6,136 nucleotides of DNA from Zetaproteobacteria bacterium (GTDB taxonomy: Bacteria > Pseudomonadota > Zetaproteobacteria > Mariprofundales > Mariprofundaceae), in the NCBI GenBank assembly GCA_021545665.1, contig JAJRTX010000032.1, positions 1-6,136 of the forward strand, written 5' to 3'. Below, in pieces: positions 1 to 6,076 of this stretch; the first letter of the stretch is position 1; each line of letters opens with the position of its first letter. The notes under the pieces are model-generated. The model saw nothing but the letters and a program-made list of their open reading frames with translations, ran no database searches and was not told the DNA's origin. The translations under genes were made by a program, and so were the position numbers.

Positions 1-1
1 A

Positions 2-616
2 AACACGCCTCCCAAACAAGGGTTCTTATCCATATCTACATCCCCATGGTCAGAAAGACAGGCGCTGTGGCAACGTGCATGGGCCGGGCCAGTGCCAGCT
101 TTTGCTGCAGACTTTGCAGTGTTGAATATTTTTAATATTTATACCCAGGCTACAGCCGTTCCTGCCGAAAACAGAGACCCATGGTGGGTAATGTTAAAAT
201 ACCAGCTTCATCTTGCCCAGGATATGGATCCCTACTTCAAAGACGTCTACCGGTTAACTGAAGGCATTTTGGCTTATGAAGCTAGGGATATGCGGGGAGC
301 AATTAACATTCTCTCCATGAGTGAACCCTATCTTAATAGTTCAGATCCGTTGCTAGTGGCCGCTTTTATTGCCCATCAGGAACTCAAAAATGAAAAGCAG
401 GCTATCATGTTGGCTAAACGAGCTGCTGATAAACCAGATGCCAGCCCGTTTACACTGGGCTTTGCGAGCAGCCTTATTAAAGGGCAGAGTGGTTGCAAAT
501 CGGCACTGGACTTTTTGAACAGTCGTCTGGATACTATACCGGAGAAGTATCAGCAGGGTATCACTCGCCGTATCAGGAAATTGCAGGAGGGAGAAGAATG
601 CCGCGAAGAGACCTAG
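2..616 (+). CDS. TPR-like pilus-linked accessory protein, 3' part (5' end outside window)
   Basis: The frame is open from the left window edge to the TAG at 614-616, giving 204 residues of a longer protein. A GTG at 92 could be read as a start, but the coding pattern continues upstream of it and no ribosome binding site precedes it, so I treat the gene as 5'-truncated by the window. The visible part begins with a stretch rich in aromatic and aliphatic residues (about residues 28-50, containing FAADFAVLNIFNIY). Amphipathic helix pairs of TPR type follow at roughly 70-111, 115-145 and 150-195, ending in a basic/acidic tail. This layout, an N-terminal membrane-proximal segment then degenerate TPRs, recalls proteins often encoded beside pilin genes in proteobacteria. 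The stop lies 19 bases inside the downstream prepilin gene, which suggests coupling. A scaffold or assembly role is inference; the exact family is not recognised. Confidence 0.75.
   Translation, partial: NTPPKQGFLSISTSPWSERQALWQRAWAGPVPAFAADFAVLNIFNIYTQATAVPAENRDPWWVMLKYQLHLAQDMDPYFKDVYRLTEGILAYEARDMRGAINILSMSEPYLNSSDPLLVAAFIAHQELKNEKQAIMLAKRAADKPDASPFTLGFASSLIKGQSGCKSALDFLNSRLDTIPEKYQQGITRRIRKLQEGEECREET
585..590 (+). promoter_or_regulatory. Ribosome binding site of the prepilin gene
   Basis: A perfect AGGAGG sits 7 bases before the ATG at 598, inside the 3' end of the upstream TPR gene. It fixes the prepilin start at 598. The longer open frame back to 493 would add residues before the class III leader that do not fit a prepilin. 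Confidence 0.85.
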
Positions 617-1095
617 GTTTCACACTTATTGAACTGATGATCGTAATCGCCATCATCGGTATTCTGGCAAGTATTGCTGTAGCCTCATACAATAGTTATA
701 GACAAAGTGCATACAATACACAGTCAGTTGCTGATATTTACCATATTAATCTTTTTGAAAATCAGTTTTTTAATGACAACGCTGTATACGAGGTTATCGC
801 AATCTCTGACAAACAGGCCAGTGGACTGATCAGCAAAAATGTTACACTTTCTGATGGCAGCACTGTCTTATTTGAAATAAGAAGCCTGGCTCTTGACGTC
901 AAGGTTGCGGCCAAAGTCGATACCAACAAGCAAACCATCATTATCGGCAGTAAACATGATGCCAGCACCACATTGATTGCACTTGATATTAATGATAACC
1001 AGAATCGCAAAAAGACCATAGCAGGAGATTTTGCTATTTCCGATCTACCCGCTTCGACAGCGGCCAATGATTTGTCATCGTGGCCAATATATTAA
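598..1095 (+). CDS. Type IV prepilin / pilin-like protein
   Basis: Encodes 165 residues. The N-terminus is a class III signal: a 7-residue leader MPRRDLG with two arginines, then the prepilin peptidase (PilD) cleavage point Gly7|Phe8, the FTLIE box with Glu12 (mature Glu5), and a hydrophobic helix to about residue 30. The mature protein would be about 158 residues, normal for a type IVa pilin or minor pilin. It would be held in the inner membrane until assembled into a pilus or pseudopilus. The globular part (about 45-165) is beta-rich in appearance. There is no cysteine, so the C-terminal disulfide loop of many type IV pilins is absent. Where typical pilins have Pro22 this one has Ala (IAVASY). 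It overlaps the TPR gene by 19 bases. Whether it is a major pilin, a minor pilin or a type II secretion pseudopilin cannot be decided here. Confidence 0.9.
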   Translation: MPRRDLGFTLIELMIVIAIIGILASIAVASYNSYRQSAYNTQSVADIYHINLFENQFFNDNAVYEVIAISDKQASGLISKNVTLSDGSTVLFEIRSLALDVKVAAKVDTNKQTIIIGSKHDASTTLIALDINDNQNRKKTIAGDFAISDLPASTAANDLSSWPIY

Positions 1096-2123
1096 AGATC
1101 ATGTAGTAACCATCGTGGATTTGCATCCCAGTTAGATGATGGGACAAGACCATGGCAATTTCTCTGGAAAGCTGCATAAGCAATCATCGCTGCATTATCG
1201 GTGCAATGCCTTGAATTAGGCAAATAAACCTCAACGGCATTATTCGCAGCATATTCTGTCAGCATCACTCTTAAACAGCTATTGGCAGCCACCCCGCCGG
1301 CAATAAGCAATCGCGGTACGGCTGTGTGATTACATGCCCGCATACTCTTCTTTACCAGCACCTCACAGATTGAATTCTCAATCCCTGCCGCCATATCACT
1401 AATCTTCTGCAGATCGAACGATTCGATGCCACCTGCATTTTTCACAGCATACATCACTGCAGTTTTCAGGCCTGAAAAACTGAAGTTGAGATTATCTCTA
1501 TTCAACATCGGGCGTGGCAGACTGAAACGTTTGACGTTACCTTTTTCGGCCAATACAGAAATTTCAGGGCCTCCCGGATAGGGAAGCCCAAGTAATCTAG
1601 CAGATTTATCAAAGCATTCACCCGCTGCATCATCGAGGGTCTGTCCAATTATGCTGTACGCTCCGATGCCATCCACCCGCACCAGCATCGTATGCCCACC
1701 GGATACAAGCAATGTGATAAAAGGAAAATCAGGCAACCCGCCAGATAAACGTGGGGCAAGTAAATGCCCTTCCATATGATGAACAGGCATTACAGGCACC
1801 CTGTTAACCATACCGGCAGCACGAGCAAAGGATGTGCCTACCAGCAAAGCCCCCATCAAACCGGGACCGGCAGTCACAGCAATGAGATCCAGGTTCTCCC
1901 ATATAAGTTCTGATTGGCCTAATATCGAATCAACCATGGGAGGCAAAGCAGCAAGATGTTCCCGTGAGGCAATTTCAGGTACCACACCACCAAAGCGCGC
2001 ATGGGTCTCAATCTGTGATGCAACCTGCTCAGCGATGATACTGCCCGTGCCGGATTCAGGTTCGCCCTGATAAATGGCCACAGCCGTTTCATCACATGAT
2101 GTTTCAATACCCAGAATAATCAT
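1092..2123 (-). CDS. tsaD: tRNA N6-adenosine threonylcarbamoyltransferase TsaD (Kae1/Gcp/YgjD family)
   Basis: Cytoplasmic enzyme that transfers the threonylcarbamoyl group from threonylcarbamoyl-AMP (made by TsaC/Sua5) to A37 of tRNAs reading ANN codons, giving t6A. In bacteria it acts with TsaB and TsaE, neither of which is in this window. The 343 residues match the usual length of about 335-345. Visible hallmarks are IETSCDET at 6-13, the metal-binding HMEGH with His116 and His120, the phosphate-loop VSGGHT at 140-145, DDAAGECFDK at 164-173, FSFSGLKT at 214-221, AGGVAANS at 275-282, and CTDNAAMIAY with the probable metal ligand Asp309. The start gives the standard N-terminus. Its ribosome site is mediocre: GGTGA 3 bases before ATG, or AAAGG 14 bases before. 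It lies 57 bases downstream of hyuB on the same strand and may be co-transcribed with it. Its stop overlaps the convergent prepilin stop by four bases. Confidence 0.97.
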   Translation of the reverse strand: MIILGIETSCDETAVAIYQGEPESGTGSIIAEQVASQIETHARFGGVVPEIASREHLAALPPMVDSILGQSELIWENLDLIAVTAGPGLMGALLVGTSFARAAGMVNRVPVMPVHHMEGHLLAPRLSGGLPDFPFITLLVSGGHTMLVRVDGIGAYSIIGQTLDDAAGECFDKSARLLGLPYPGGPEISVLAEKGNVKRFSLPRPMLNRDNLNFSFSGLKTAVMYAVKNAGGIESFDLQKISDMAAGIENSICEVLVKKSMRACNHTAVPRLLIAGGVAANSCLRVMLTEYAANNAVEVYLPNSRHCTDNAAMIAYAAFQRNCHGLVPSSNWDANPRWLLHDL

Positions 2124-2153
2124 CTTTCACCATAAAACCTTTATAAGCACTGC

Positions 2154-2173
2154 ACTGCAGAGTACTCTGCAGT
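2154..2173. repeat. Perfect 20-base palindrome between hyuB and tsaD
   Basis: The sequence ACTGCAGAGTACTCTGCAGT is its own reverse complement. As RNA it can form an 8-bp stem with a GUAC loop. It lies in the 57-base gap after the hyuB stop (2181) and before the tsaD start (2123). In the direction of transcription no T-run follows it; the next bases are GTGCAGTGCTTATAAAGG. It is therefore not a classic intrinsic terminator for hyuB. It could be an operator, an RNA-processing or stability hairpin, or chance. It does not match the LexA box pattern CTGT-N8-ACAG. Confidence 0.7.
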
Positions 2174-2180
2174 AAAAATA

Positions 2181-3734
2181 TTAGCCTTGCTTCTTTGCTT
2201 GACCGAACCCGCCACCGCCCGGTGTTTCAATGCGGATTCGATCACCTTTCTTCAGTTTCATTGATCCTTTTCCCGGCAAGTCTATCCATTGACCATCATG
2301 CCATAAACGGTTTCTACCACACTGCCCTTCTCCGCCTCCAGCCAACCCATAGGGCCTGCTGCTTCGTCGTTCTGTGAGCAGTGAAAGATGACAACCCTGC
2401 GTCACTTCCCATTCACGCACCAGTCCATCGCCACCGGCATGGGCTCCCTTGCCACCAGAACCGGATCGGATTGCATACTCTCGAACCTGAATAGGATAAT
2501 GCATTTCCAGCACTTCAATGGATGAATTCTTTGTATTGGTCATATGACACTGCACGGCAGACAGGCCGTTCCCCTGTGCAAAAGCGCCCATACCACCAGC
2601 CAGCGTTTCATAATATACCCAGTTTTCTTCTACTGTATCAGCACCGAAAATCACATTGTTCATCGTTCCCTGTGCCGCTGCCGGAATCTGACCCGGAAGA
2701 GCCTGGGCCAAAGCTCCCAGAACCACATCTACAATGCGTTGACTGGTTTCCACATTGCCAGCCGCCACCGGCGCTCCCGCTTTGGCATTGACCATGCAAC
2801 CGATGGGTGCAGTAATGGAAATGTCATGAAATATGGCAGCCGTTTGTGGTGTATGTTTTGGCATCAGGCAGCGAAATACGTAATATACGCTTGCTGTTGT
2901 CACTGCCAGCGGACAATTCACCGGCCCCCGGCACTGATCAGCTGTCCCGGAAAAATCAACAACAGCCTGTTCACCATGAATACTGATTCTGACTTTAATC
3001 GGCAACGCACCGGAGCCAAGGCCATCATCTTCCAGAGTATCCTCAAAGGTATATAATCCATCCGGAATCCCGGCAATAGTTTTGCGGCCATAGCTCTCTG
3101 AAGTAACAGTTAATTCAGCGAACATTCTGCGCAATTCATGAACGGAATAGTCAGACAACCGTAAAGCAGCAAGTGAACATGCTGCCCGCTGTGCTGACAA
3201 ATCACCCAAGCGCTCTTCAGGGGCGCGCACAGCATGACGAAACTGCTCAGCCAGATGCATATTCTCCTGCCCTGCTTTAAACCAGTAACAGGGTGATATG
3301 ATCAAGCCTTCATCCTGTAATCGCGTTTCCACACCCATGGAACCAGGTGCAATGCCACCGATATCAGCATGATGGGCACGCGCTGCTGAAAATCCGACCC
3401 GTGTTTCATCAAGATACACAGGCATAAGCACAGTAATGTCCGGTAGATGAGTACCACCCAGAAATGGATCATTGAATACAATGATATCACCTTCATGCCA
3501 GTCGAAGCGATTTATGACATCAGACATGGCAAAGGCCATAGAGCCCAAATGCACAGGAATATGTGCAGCCTGGGCTATCAACTCACCATGGGCATCAAAC
3601 AAAGCACAGGAGAAATCCTCCCGATCACGTATATTGGTCGAAATAGCACTGCGCTTGAGTACGGCACCCATCTCCTCACAAAAGGCCGCCATACGGTGTG
3701 AAAACAGGCTCAGGGCGACCGCATCAACATTCAT
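2181..3734 (-). CDS. Hydantoinase B/oxoprolinase-family subunit (HyuB-like)
   Basis: Encodes 517 residues, close to full length for single-domain HyuB proteins. It is the partner of HyuA and corresponds to the C-terminal half of fused 5-oxoprolinases and to the alpha subunit of acetone-type carboxylases. Conserved stretches are IRDREDFSCALFD at 36-48, NDPFLGGTHLPD at 88-99, HHADIGG at 121-127, PGSM at 130-133, VDFSGT at 259-264, GNVETSQR near 326-333, the HMTNTKNSS segment from 397, and a glycine-rich PGGGGFG tail. The His/Asp clusters at 88-127 probably bind a metal, as in structurally known relatives; this is inference. I chose the ATG at 3734 because GGAG lies 7 bases upstream. An in-frame ATG 13 codons earlier adds residues (containing CWRRW) unlike the family. 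The start lies 11 bases inside hyuA, so the pair is probably co-translated in equal amounts. The substrate is unknown. Confidence 0.93.
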   Translation of the reverse strand: MNVDAVALSLFSHRMAAFCEEMGAVLKRSAISTNIRDREDFSCALFDAHGELIAQAAHIPVHLGSMAFAMSDVINRFDWHEGDIIVFNDPFLGGTHLPDITVLMPVYLDETRVGFSAARAHHADIGGIAPGSMGVETRLQDEGLIISPCYWFKAGQENMHLAEQFRHAVRAPEERLGDLSAQRAACSLAALRLSDYSVHELRRMFAELTVTSESYGRKTIAGIPDGLYTFEDTLEDDGLGSGALPIKVRISIHGEQAVVDFSGTADQCRGPVNCPLAVTTASVYYVFRCLMPKHTPQTAAIFHDISITAPIGCMVNAKAGAPVAAGNVETSQRIVDVVLGALAQALPGQIPAAAQGTMNNVIFGADTVEENWVYYETLAGGMGAFAQGNGLSAVQCHMTNTKNSSIEVLEMHYPIQVREYAIRSGSGGKGAHAGGDGLVREWEVTQGCHLSLLTERRSSRPYGLAGGGEGQCGRNRLWHDGQWIDLPGKGSMKLKKGDRIRIETPGGGGFGQAKKQG

Positions 3735-5676
3735 CCATCTTCTCCAGCAATAAATGGCCGTATTTGGAAACACTCATACTCCAGCCGACGGGTAACCACA
3801 GCGTTGCAGTATCTTCAAGCACCAGTGCCGGACCTTGCCAGTTGTGCCCCGGTCTCAAATCAGCGCGCTGAAGATGTGGAACTGAGCCAACGCCATACAC
3901 TTCTGAAACTGCTTCTGCCTGAGCTGCATATTTCTCAACTGATAATTCGGGGAAATCCAGAGCTGGCCTTTCCACAAAAGCTGTAATTCGAACTGTAACG
4001 ATTTCAATGGAACGCTCCAGCGTATGTCCATAGGCCTGATCATGTGCCGCCTCAAAATATTGAGCCAGATTAAGTAAATTATCATCTTTTACATTCACGC
4101 TCAACTGGAAACCCTGTCCCAAATAAGACATGTCCACACGTCGCTCAAAAGACAGGGGAAGACCTTTCATTTGAACATTAGCTTCATCTTCTAACTGACT
4201 GAAAATAAGGGCTAATTCAATTATAGTTAAATCGTCATCAAGCTGCATTCGACGACTTACTGACAACTCACTCTGTTGCCGTCCTGCCAGCATTCCAAGG
4301 GCTGAAAATGCTCCGCTGGCCAGAGGTACAATCACACGCTGCATGGACAGCTTTTCAGCCAGAGAACAGGCGTGCAGACCACCGGCACCGCCAAAGCTAA
4401 GTAGCGCAAAATCAGCCGGATCAAAACCGCGCTGCACAGAAACCACTCTTAATGCTCCGACCATATGCTCTTCGGCAATTTCAATCACCGCCTTAGCTGC
4501 TACCTGCGCGGAAAGACCTAGTCTTTCAGCGAACAGGGAAAATGCTTCACTGGCCGCTGATATATTCAATGACATAGAACCAGCCAGTTGAGCAGATGAA
4601 GGAATACGACCAAGCAACAGGTTGGCATCTGTAACTGTCACCTGCTTTCCACCAAGCCCATAACAGACAGGTCCCGGTTTTGCTCCGGCTGACTCCGGCC
4701 CGACCTGCGGCAAATCGGCCTCATCCAGCCATGCCAGCGATCCGCCACCTGCACCAATGGTATGAATATCCAGCATCGGAACGGCTACAGGGATACCGCC
4801 AATCTGTCCTTCTGTTGTGATTCCGGTTTTACCGCAAAGCAGAGCAACATCCGTACTCGTGCCTCCCATATCAAAAGTCAGCAAATGACTTAAACCCAGT
4901 TGCCGACCTACCTCTTTTGCTGCCACAAGTCCCCCTGCGGGACCGGACAGAGCCAGCCTCACAGCCTGCAACCCGGCCATTTCAGCAGACATGACACCAC
5001 CGGCAGAATGCATAACGAACAAGTGTTTCGGATTCAACGACAACTCAAGCCGTTTCAGATATGACTGCACCAGCGGCCCGATATAGGCATTGAGGAAGGT
5101 CGTAGCCCCACGTTCATATTCGCGAAATTCCGCCAGTGTTTCATGCGATAAGGAGATAAACAATTCATCAGGCAGAGTCTGAGCGACCTGTTTTTCATGT
5201 TTAGGATTAAGAAATGAAAACAGCAGACAGACTGCAACCGCATCATAATTGACAGCAACTGCTGCCAACTTATTCAAATCATCCGGATTGACGGGTTCCT
5301 CAATTCTTCCGGCAGCATTGATTCGCCCGGAAATACCAAAGCAGTCTTTTCTCTCCACCAGTGGGCTAACTCTTTGTGGGCACAGTTCATACAATTCAGG
5401 GCGTATTTGCCTGCCAATGGTCAGTAAATCTTCCAGGCCTCTGTGGGTGACAAACAAGGTGCGCACACCTTTACGCTCCAGAATCGCATTGGTCGCCACA
5501 GTTGAACCATGAACTATGTGTAGTGTGGAAGATTTTAGACCCAATTCCCGGATACCCTGCTCAATAGCACGGGAAGGATCATCCGGTGTAGACAACACCT
5601 TGTGAAAGCGTAGGCCCGATGCACCAACACATACAAAATCGGTAAATGTTCCACCTGTATCCACACCCAATAGCAT
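3724..5676 (-). CDS. Hydantoinase A/oxoprolinase-family subunit (HyuA-like, ATP-binding)
   Basis: Encodes 650 residues, a typical HyuA length. These proteins have an actin-like ATPase fold (Hydant_A_N then Hydantoinase_A) and activate a lactam, hydantoin or ketone using ATP, together with HyuB. The first phosphate loop is DTGGTFTD at 6-13, and HGSTVATNAILERKG follows at 56-70. FREYERG is at 184-190, SGPAGG at 244-249, the second phosphate loop FDMGGTSTD at 268-276, GAGGGS at 308-313, and FGGAGGLHA at 428-436. The C-terminal domain carries YLGQGFQL at 518-525, HDQAYGH at 545-551 and a GPALV...GW segment near 615-632. Fused eukaryotic-type 5-oxoprolinases typically have DRGGTFTD in the first loop, so Thr7 leans towards the hydantoinase/carboxylase side; this is weak evidence. 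A TGA stands in frame two codons before the ATG, so no longer protein is possible. The best ribosome site, GAAGG 13 bases upstream, is weak. Confidence 0.95.
   Translation of the reverse strand: MLLGVDTGGTFTDFVCVGASGLRFHKVLSTPDDPSRAIEQGIRELGLKSSTLHIVHGSTVATNAILERKGVRTLFVTHRGLEDLLTIGRQIRPELYELCPQRVSPLVERKDCFGISGRINAAGRIEEPVNPDDLNKLAAVAVNYDAVAVCLLFSFLNPKHEKQVAQTLPDELFISLSHETLAEFREYERGATTFLNAYIGPLVQSYLKRLELSLNPKHLFVMHSAGGVMSAEMAGLQAVRLALSGPAGGLVAAKEVGRQLGLSHLLTFDMGGTSTDVALLCGKTGITTEGQIGGIPVAVPMLDIHTIGAGGGSLAWLDEADLPQVGPESAGAKPGPVCYGLGGKQVTVTDANLLLGRIPSSAQLAGSMSLNISAASEAFSLFAERLGLSAQVAAKAVIEIAEEHMVGALRVVSVQRGFDPADFALLSFGGAGGLHACSLAEKLSMQRVIVPLASGAFSALGMLAGRQQSELSVSRRMQLDDDLTIIELALIFSQLEDEANVQMKGLPLSFERRVDMSYLGQGFQLSVNVKDDNLLNLAQYFEAAHDQAYGHTLERSIEIVTVRITAFVERPALDFPELSVEKYAAQAEAVSEVYGVGSVPHLQRADLRPGHNWQGPALVLEDTATLWLPVGWSMSVSKYGHLLLEKMDEC
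3742..3745 (-). promoter_or_regulatory. Ribosome binding site of hyuB, inside hyuA
   Basis: GGAG (GGAGAAG in full, 3739-3745) ends 7 bases before the ATG at 3734, within the last codons of hyuA. It supports the 517-residue start of HyuB over the upstream in-frame ATG at 3773. Confidence 0.65.
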
Positions 5677-5995
5677 GGCTCAACTGTAACCTTCACCAAT
5701 GCATTTGCGCAGTAAAAAGTGACCCATAGAACCAATAGAAAAACTCTCGGTGGCTGAGTGGCGATCCCACTCTGAGTCCATTTCCAGAATGGAATGATCT
5801 GCATGATGGTTCCATAGAATGAAATGCCAGAGCGAAAACGGTACGAGGTGGGGAAACCTCTTGCCATTCGCGAGTTTTGCAATTGGCTCCATATATTAGA
5901 GAATTTTTCCAATCTGGATTTTCTTCATACAGAAAACATCAAGTGAATTCCGTTTATGGAAAAGAATTATATGTTGTCGATGGTGCCTTTTAATA
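5677..5995. other. Leader region upstream of hyuA; no convincing gene
   Basis: About 320 bases separate hyuA from the inferred transposon end. On the minus strand an open frame of 70 codons runs from an ATG at 5892 to a TGA at 5680-5682. That TGA is followed by one codon (GCC) and then the hyuA ATG, in the same frame. The peptide is unusually rich in His, Trp and Phe (for example LWHFILWNHHADHS), has no motif I recognise and no good ribosome site of its own, so I do not call it a gene. Small hairpins are possible at 5845-5860 (GAGGT/ACCTC) and around GAGTGG...CCACTC near 5757-5774, neither followed by a T-run. The right part, about 5880-5990, is AT-rich and holds the candidate promoter listed separately. 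Confidence 0.6.
5966..5993 (-). promoter_or_regulatory. Candidate sigma-70 promoter facing hyuA
   Basis: On the minus strand TTAAAA (5993-5988) and a perfect TATAAT (5971-5966) are separated by 16 bases. The -35 box matches TTGACA at 4 of 6 positions. Transcription would start near 5958 and give a leader of about 280 bases before hyuA. It is the only good -10 box I found upstream of hyuA. It lies just outside the inferred transposon end. A chance match in AT-rich DNA is possible. Confidence 0.35.
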
Positions 5996-6004
5996 CGTGA
6001 ACGA

Positions 6005-6025
6005 CCACCGGCTAAAAGCCGGTGG
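6005..6025. repeat. Hairpin A: 9-bp perfect inverted repeat, 3-base loop
   Basis: On the + strand CCACCGGCT / AGCCGGTGG flank a loop of AAA (TTT on the minus strand). It is the strongest hairpin in the window and is interpreted as the subterminal right-end hairpin recognised by a Y1 transposase. Read on the + strand it is followed by CTTCCTTTTA and so resembles an intrinsic terminator, but no rightward gene precedes it. Confidence 0.85.
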
Positions 6026-6035
6026 CTTCCTTTTA

Positions 6036-6048
6036 CGGCTAGAAGCCG
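6036..6048. repeat. Hairpin B: shorter, degenerate copy of hairpin A
   Basis: CGGCT / AGCCG with a loop of AGA (5-bp stem). On the minus strand CACCGGCTTCTAGCCG here is nearly the same as CACCGGCTTTTAGCCG of hairpin A, 27 bases away. It therefore looks like a duplicated arm that has lost one side of the outer stem. Confidence 0.65.
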
Positions 6049-6055
6049 GTGATTG

Positions 6056-6073
6056 GTCGGCCATCCGGCCGAC
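6056..6073. repeat. Hairpin C: 7-bp GC-rich inverted repeat
   Basis: GTCGGCC / GGCCGAC flank the loop ATCC, just after the transposase stop codon in the direction of that gene. It differs in sequence from hairpins A and B. With no T-run behind it on the minus strand, it is not a simple terminator; it may be part of the transposon end structure. Confidence 0.7.
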
Positions 6074-6076
6074 TGA

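Noticed and set aside
493..597. Longer prepilin starting at an upstream ATG at 493
   Set aside because: The extra 35 residues precede a perfect class III leader and the strong AGGAGG lies directly before the ATG at 598.
92..616. GTG at 92 as the true start of the TPR gene
   Set aside because: The frame stays open to the left edge with protein-like content and there is no ribosome site before the GTG.
2124..2180. Own promoter for tsaD based on TTATAA/TATAAA at about 2140-2146
   Set aside because: No acceptable -35 box lies 16-18 bases upstream; a single AT-rich hexamer is not enough.
2544..3056. 170-codon open frame on the + strand
   Set aside because: It is antisense to hyuB, has no family resemblance, and hyuB shows strong conserved motifs over the same stretch.
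3735..3773. HyuB starting at the upstream in-frame ATG at 3773
   Set aside because: It adds 13 residues, including CWRRW, that do not resemble family N-termini, whereas the ATG at 3734 has a good GGAG site.
5749..5830. tRNA-like D-arm (GGTGGCTGAGTGG), reminiscent of a class II tRNA
   Set aside because: No acceptor stem, anticodon arm or T-arm can be completed around it.
5535..5912. 125-codon minus-strand frame overlapping the start of hyuA
   Set aside because: It overlaps the conserved HyuA N-terminus in another frame and has no recognisable motif.
6005..6035. Intrinsic terminator on the + strand (hairpin then CTTCCTTTTA)
   Set aside because: No rightward gene ends before it, and the transposon-end explanation fits better with the neighbouring hairpins and transposase tail.
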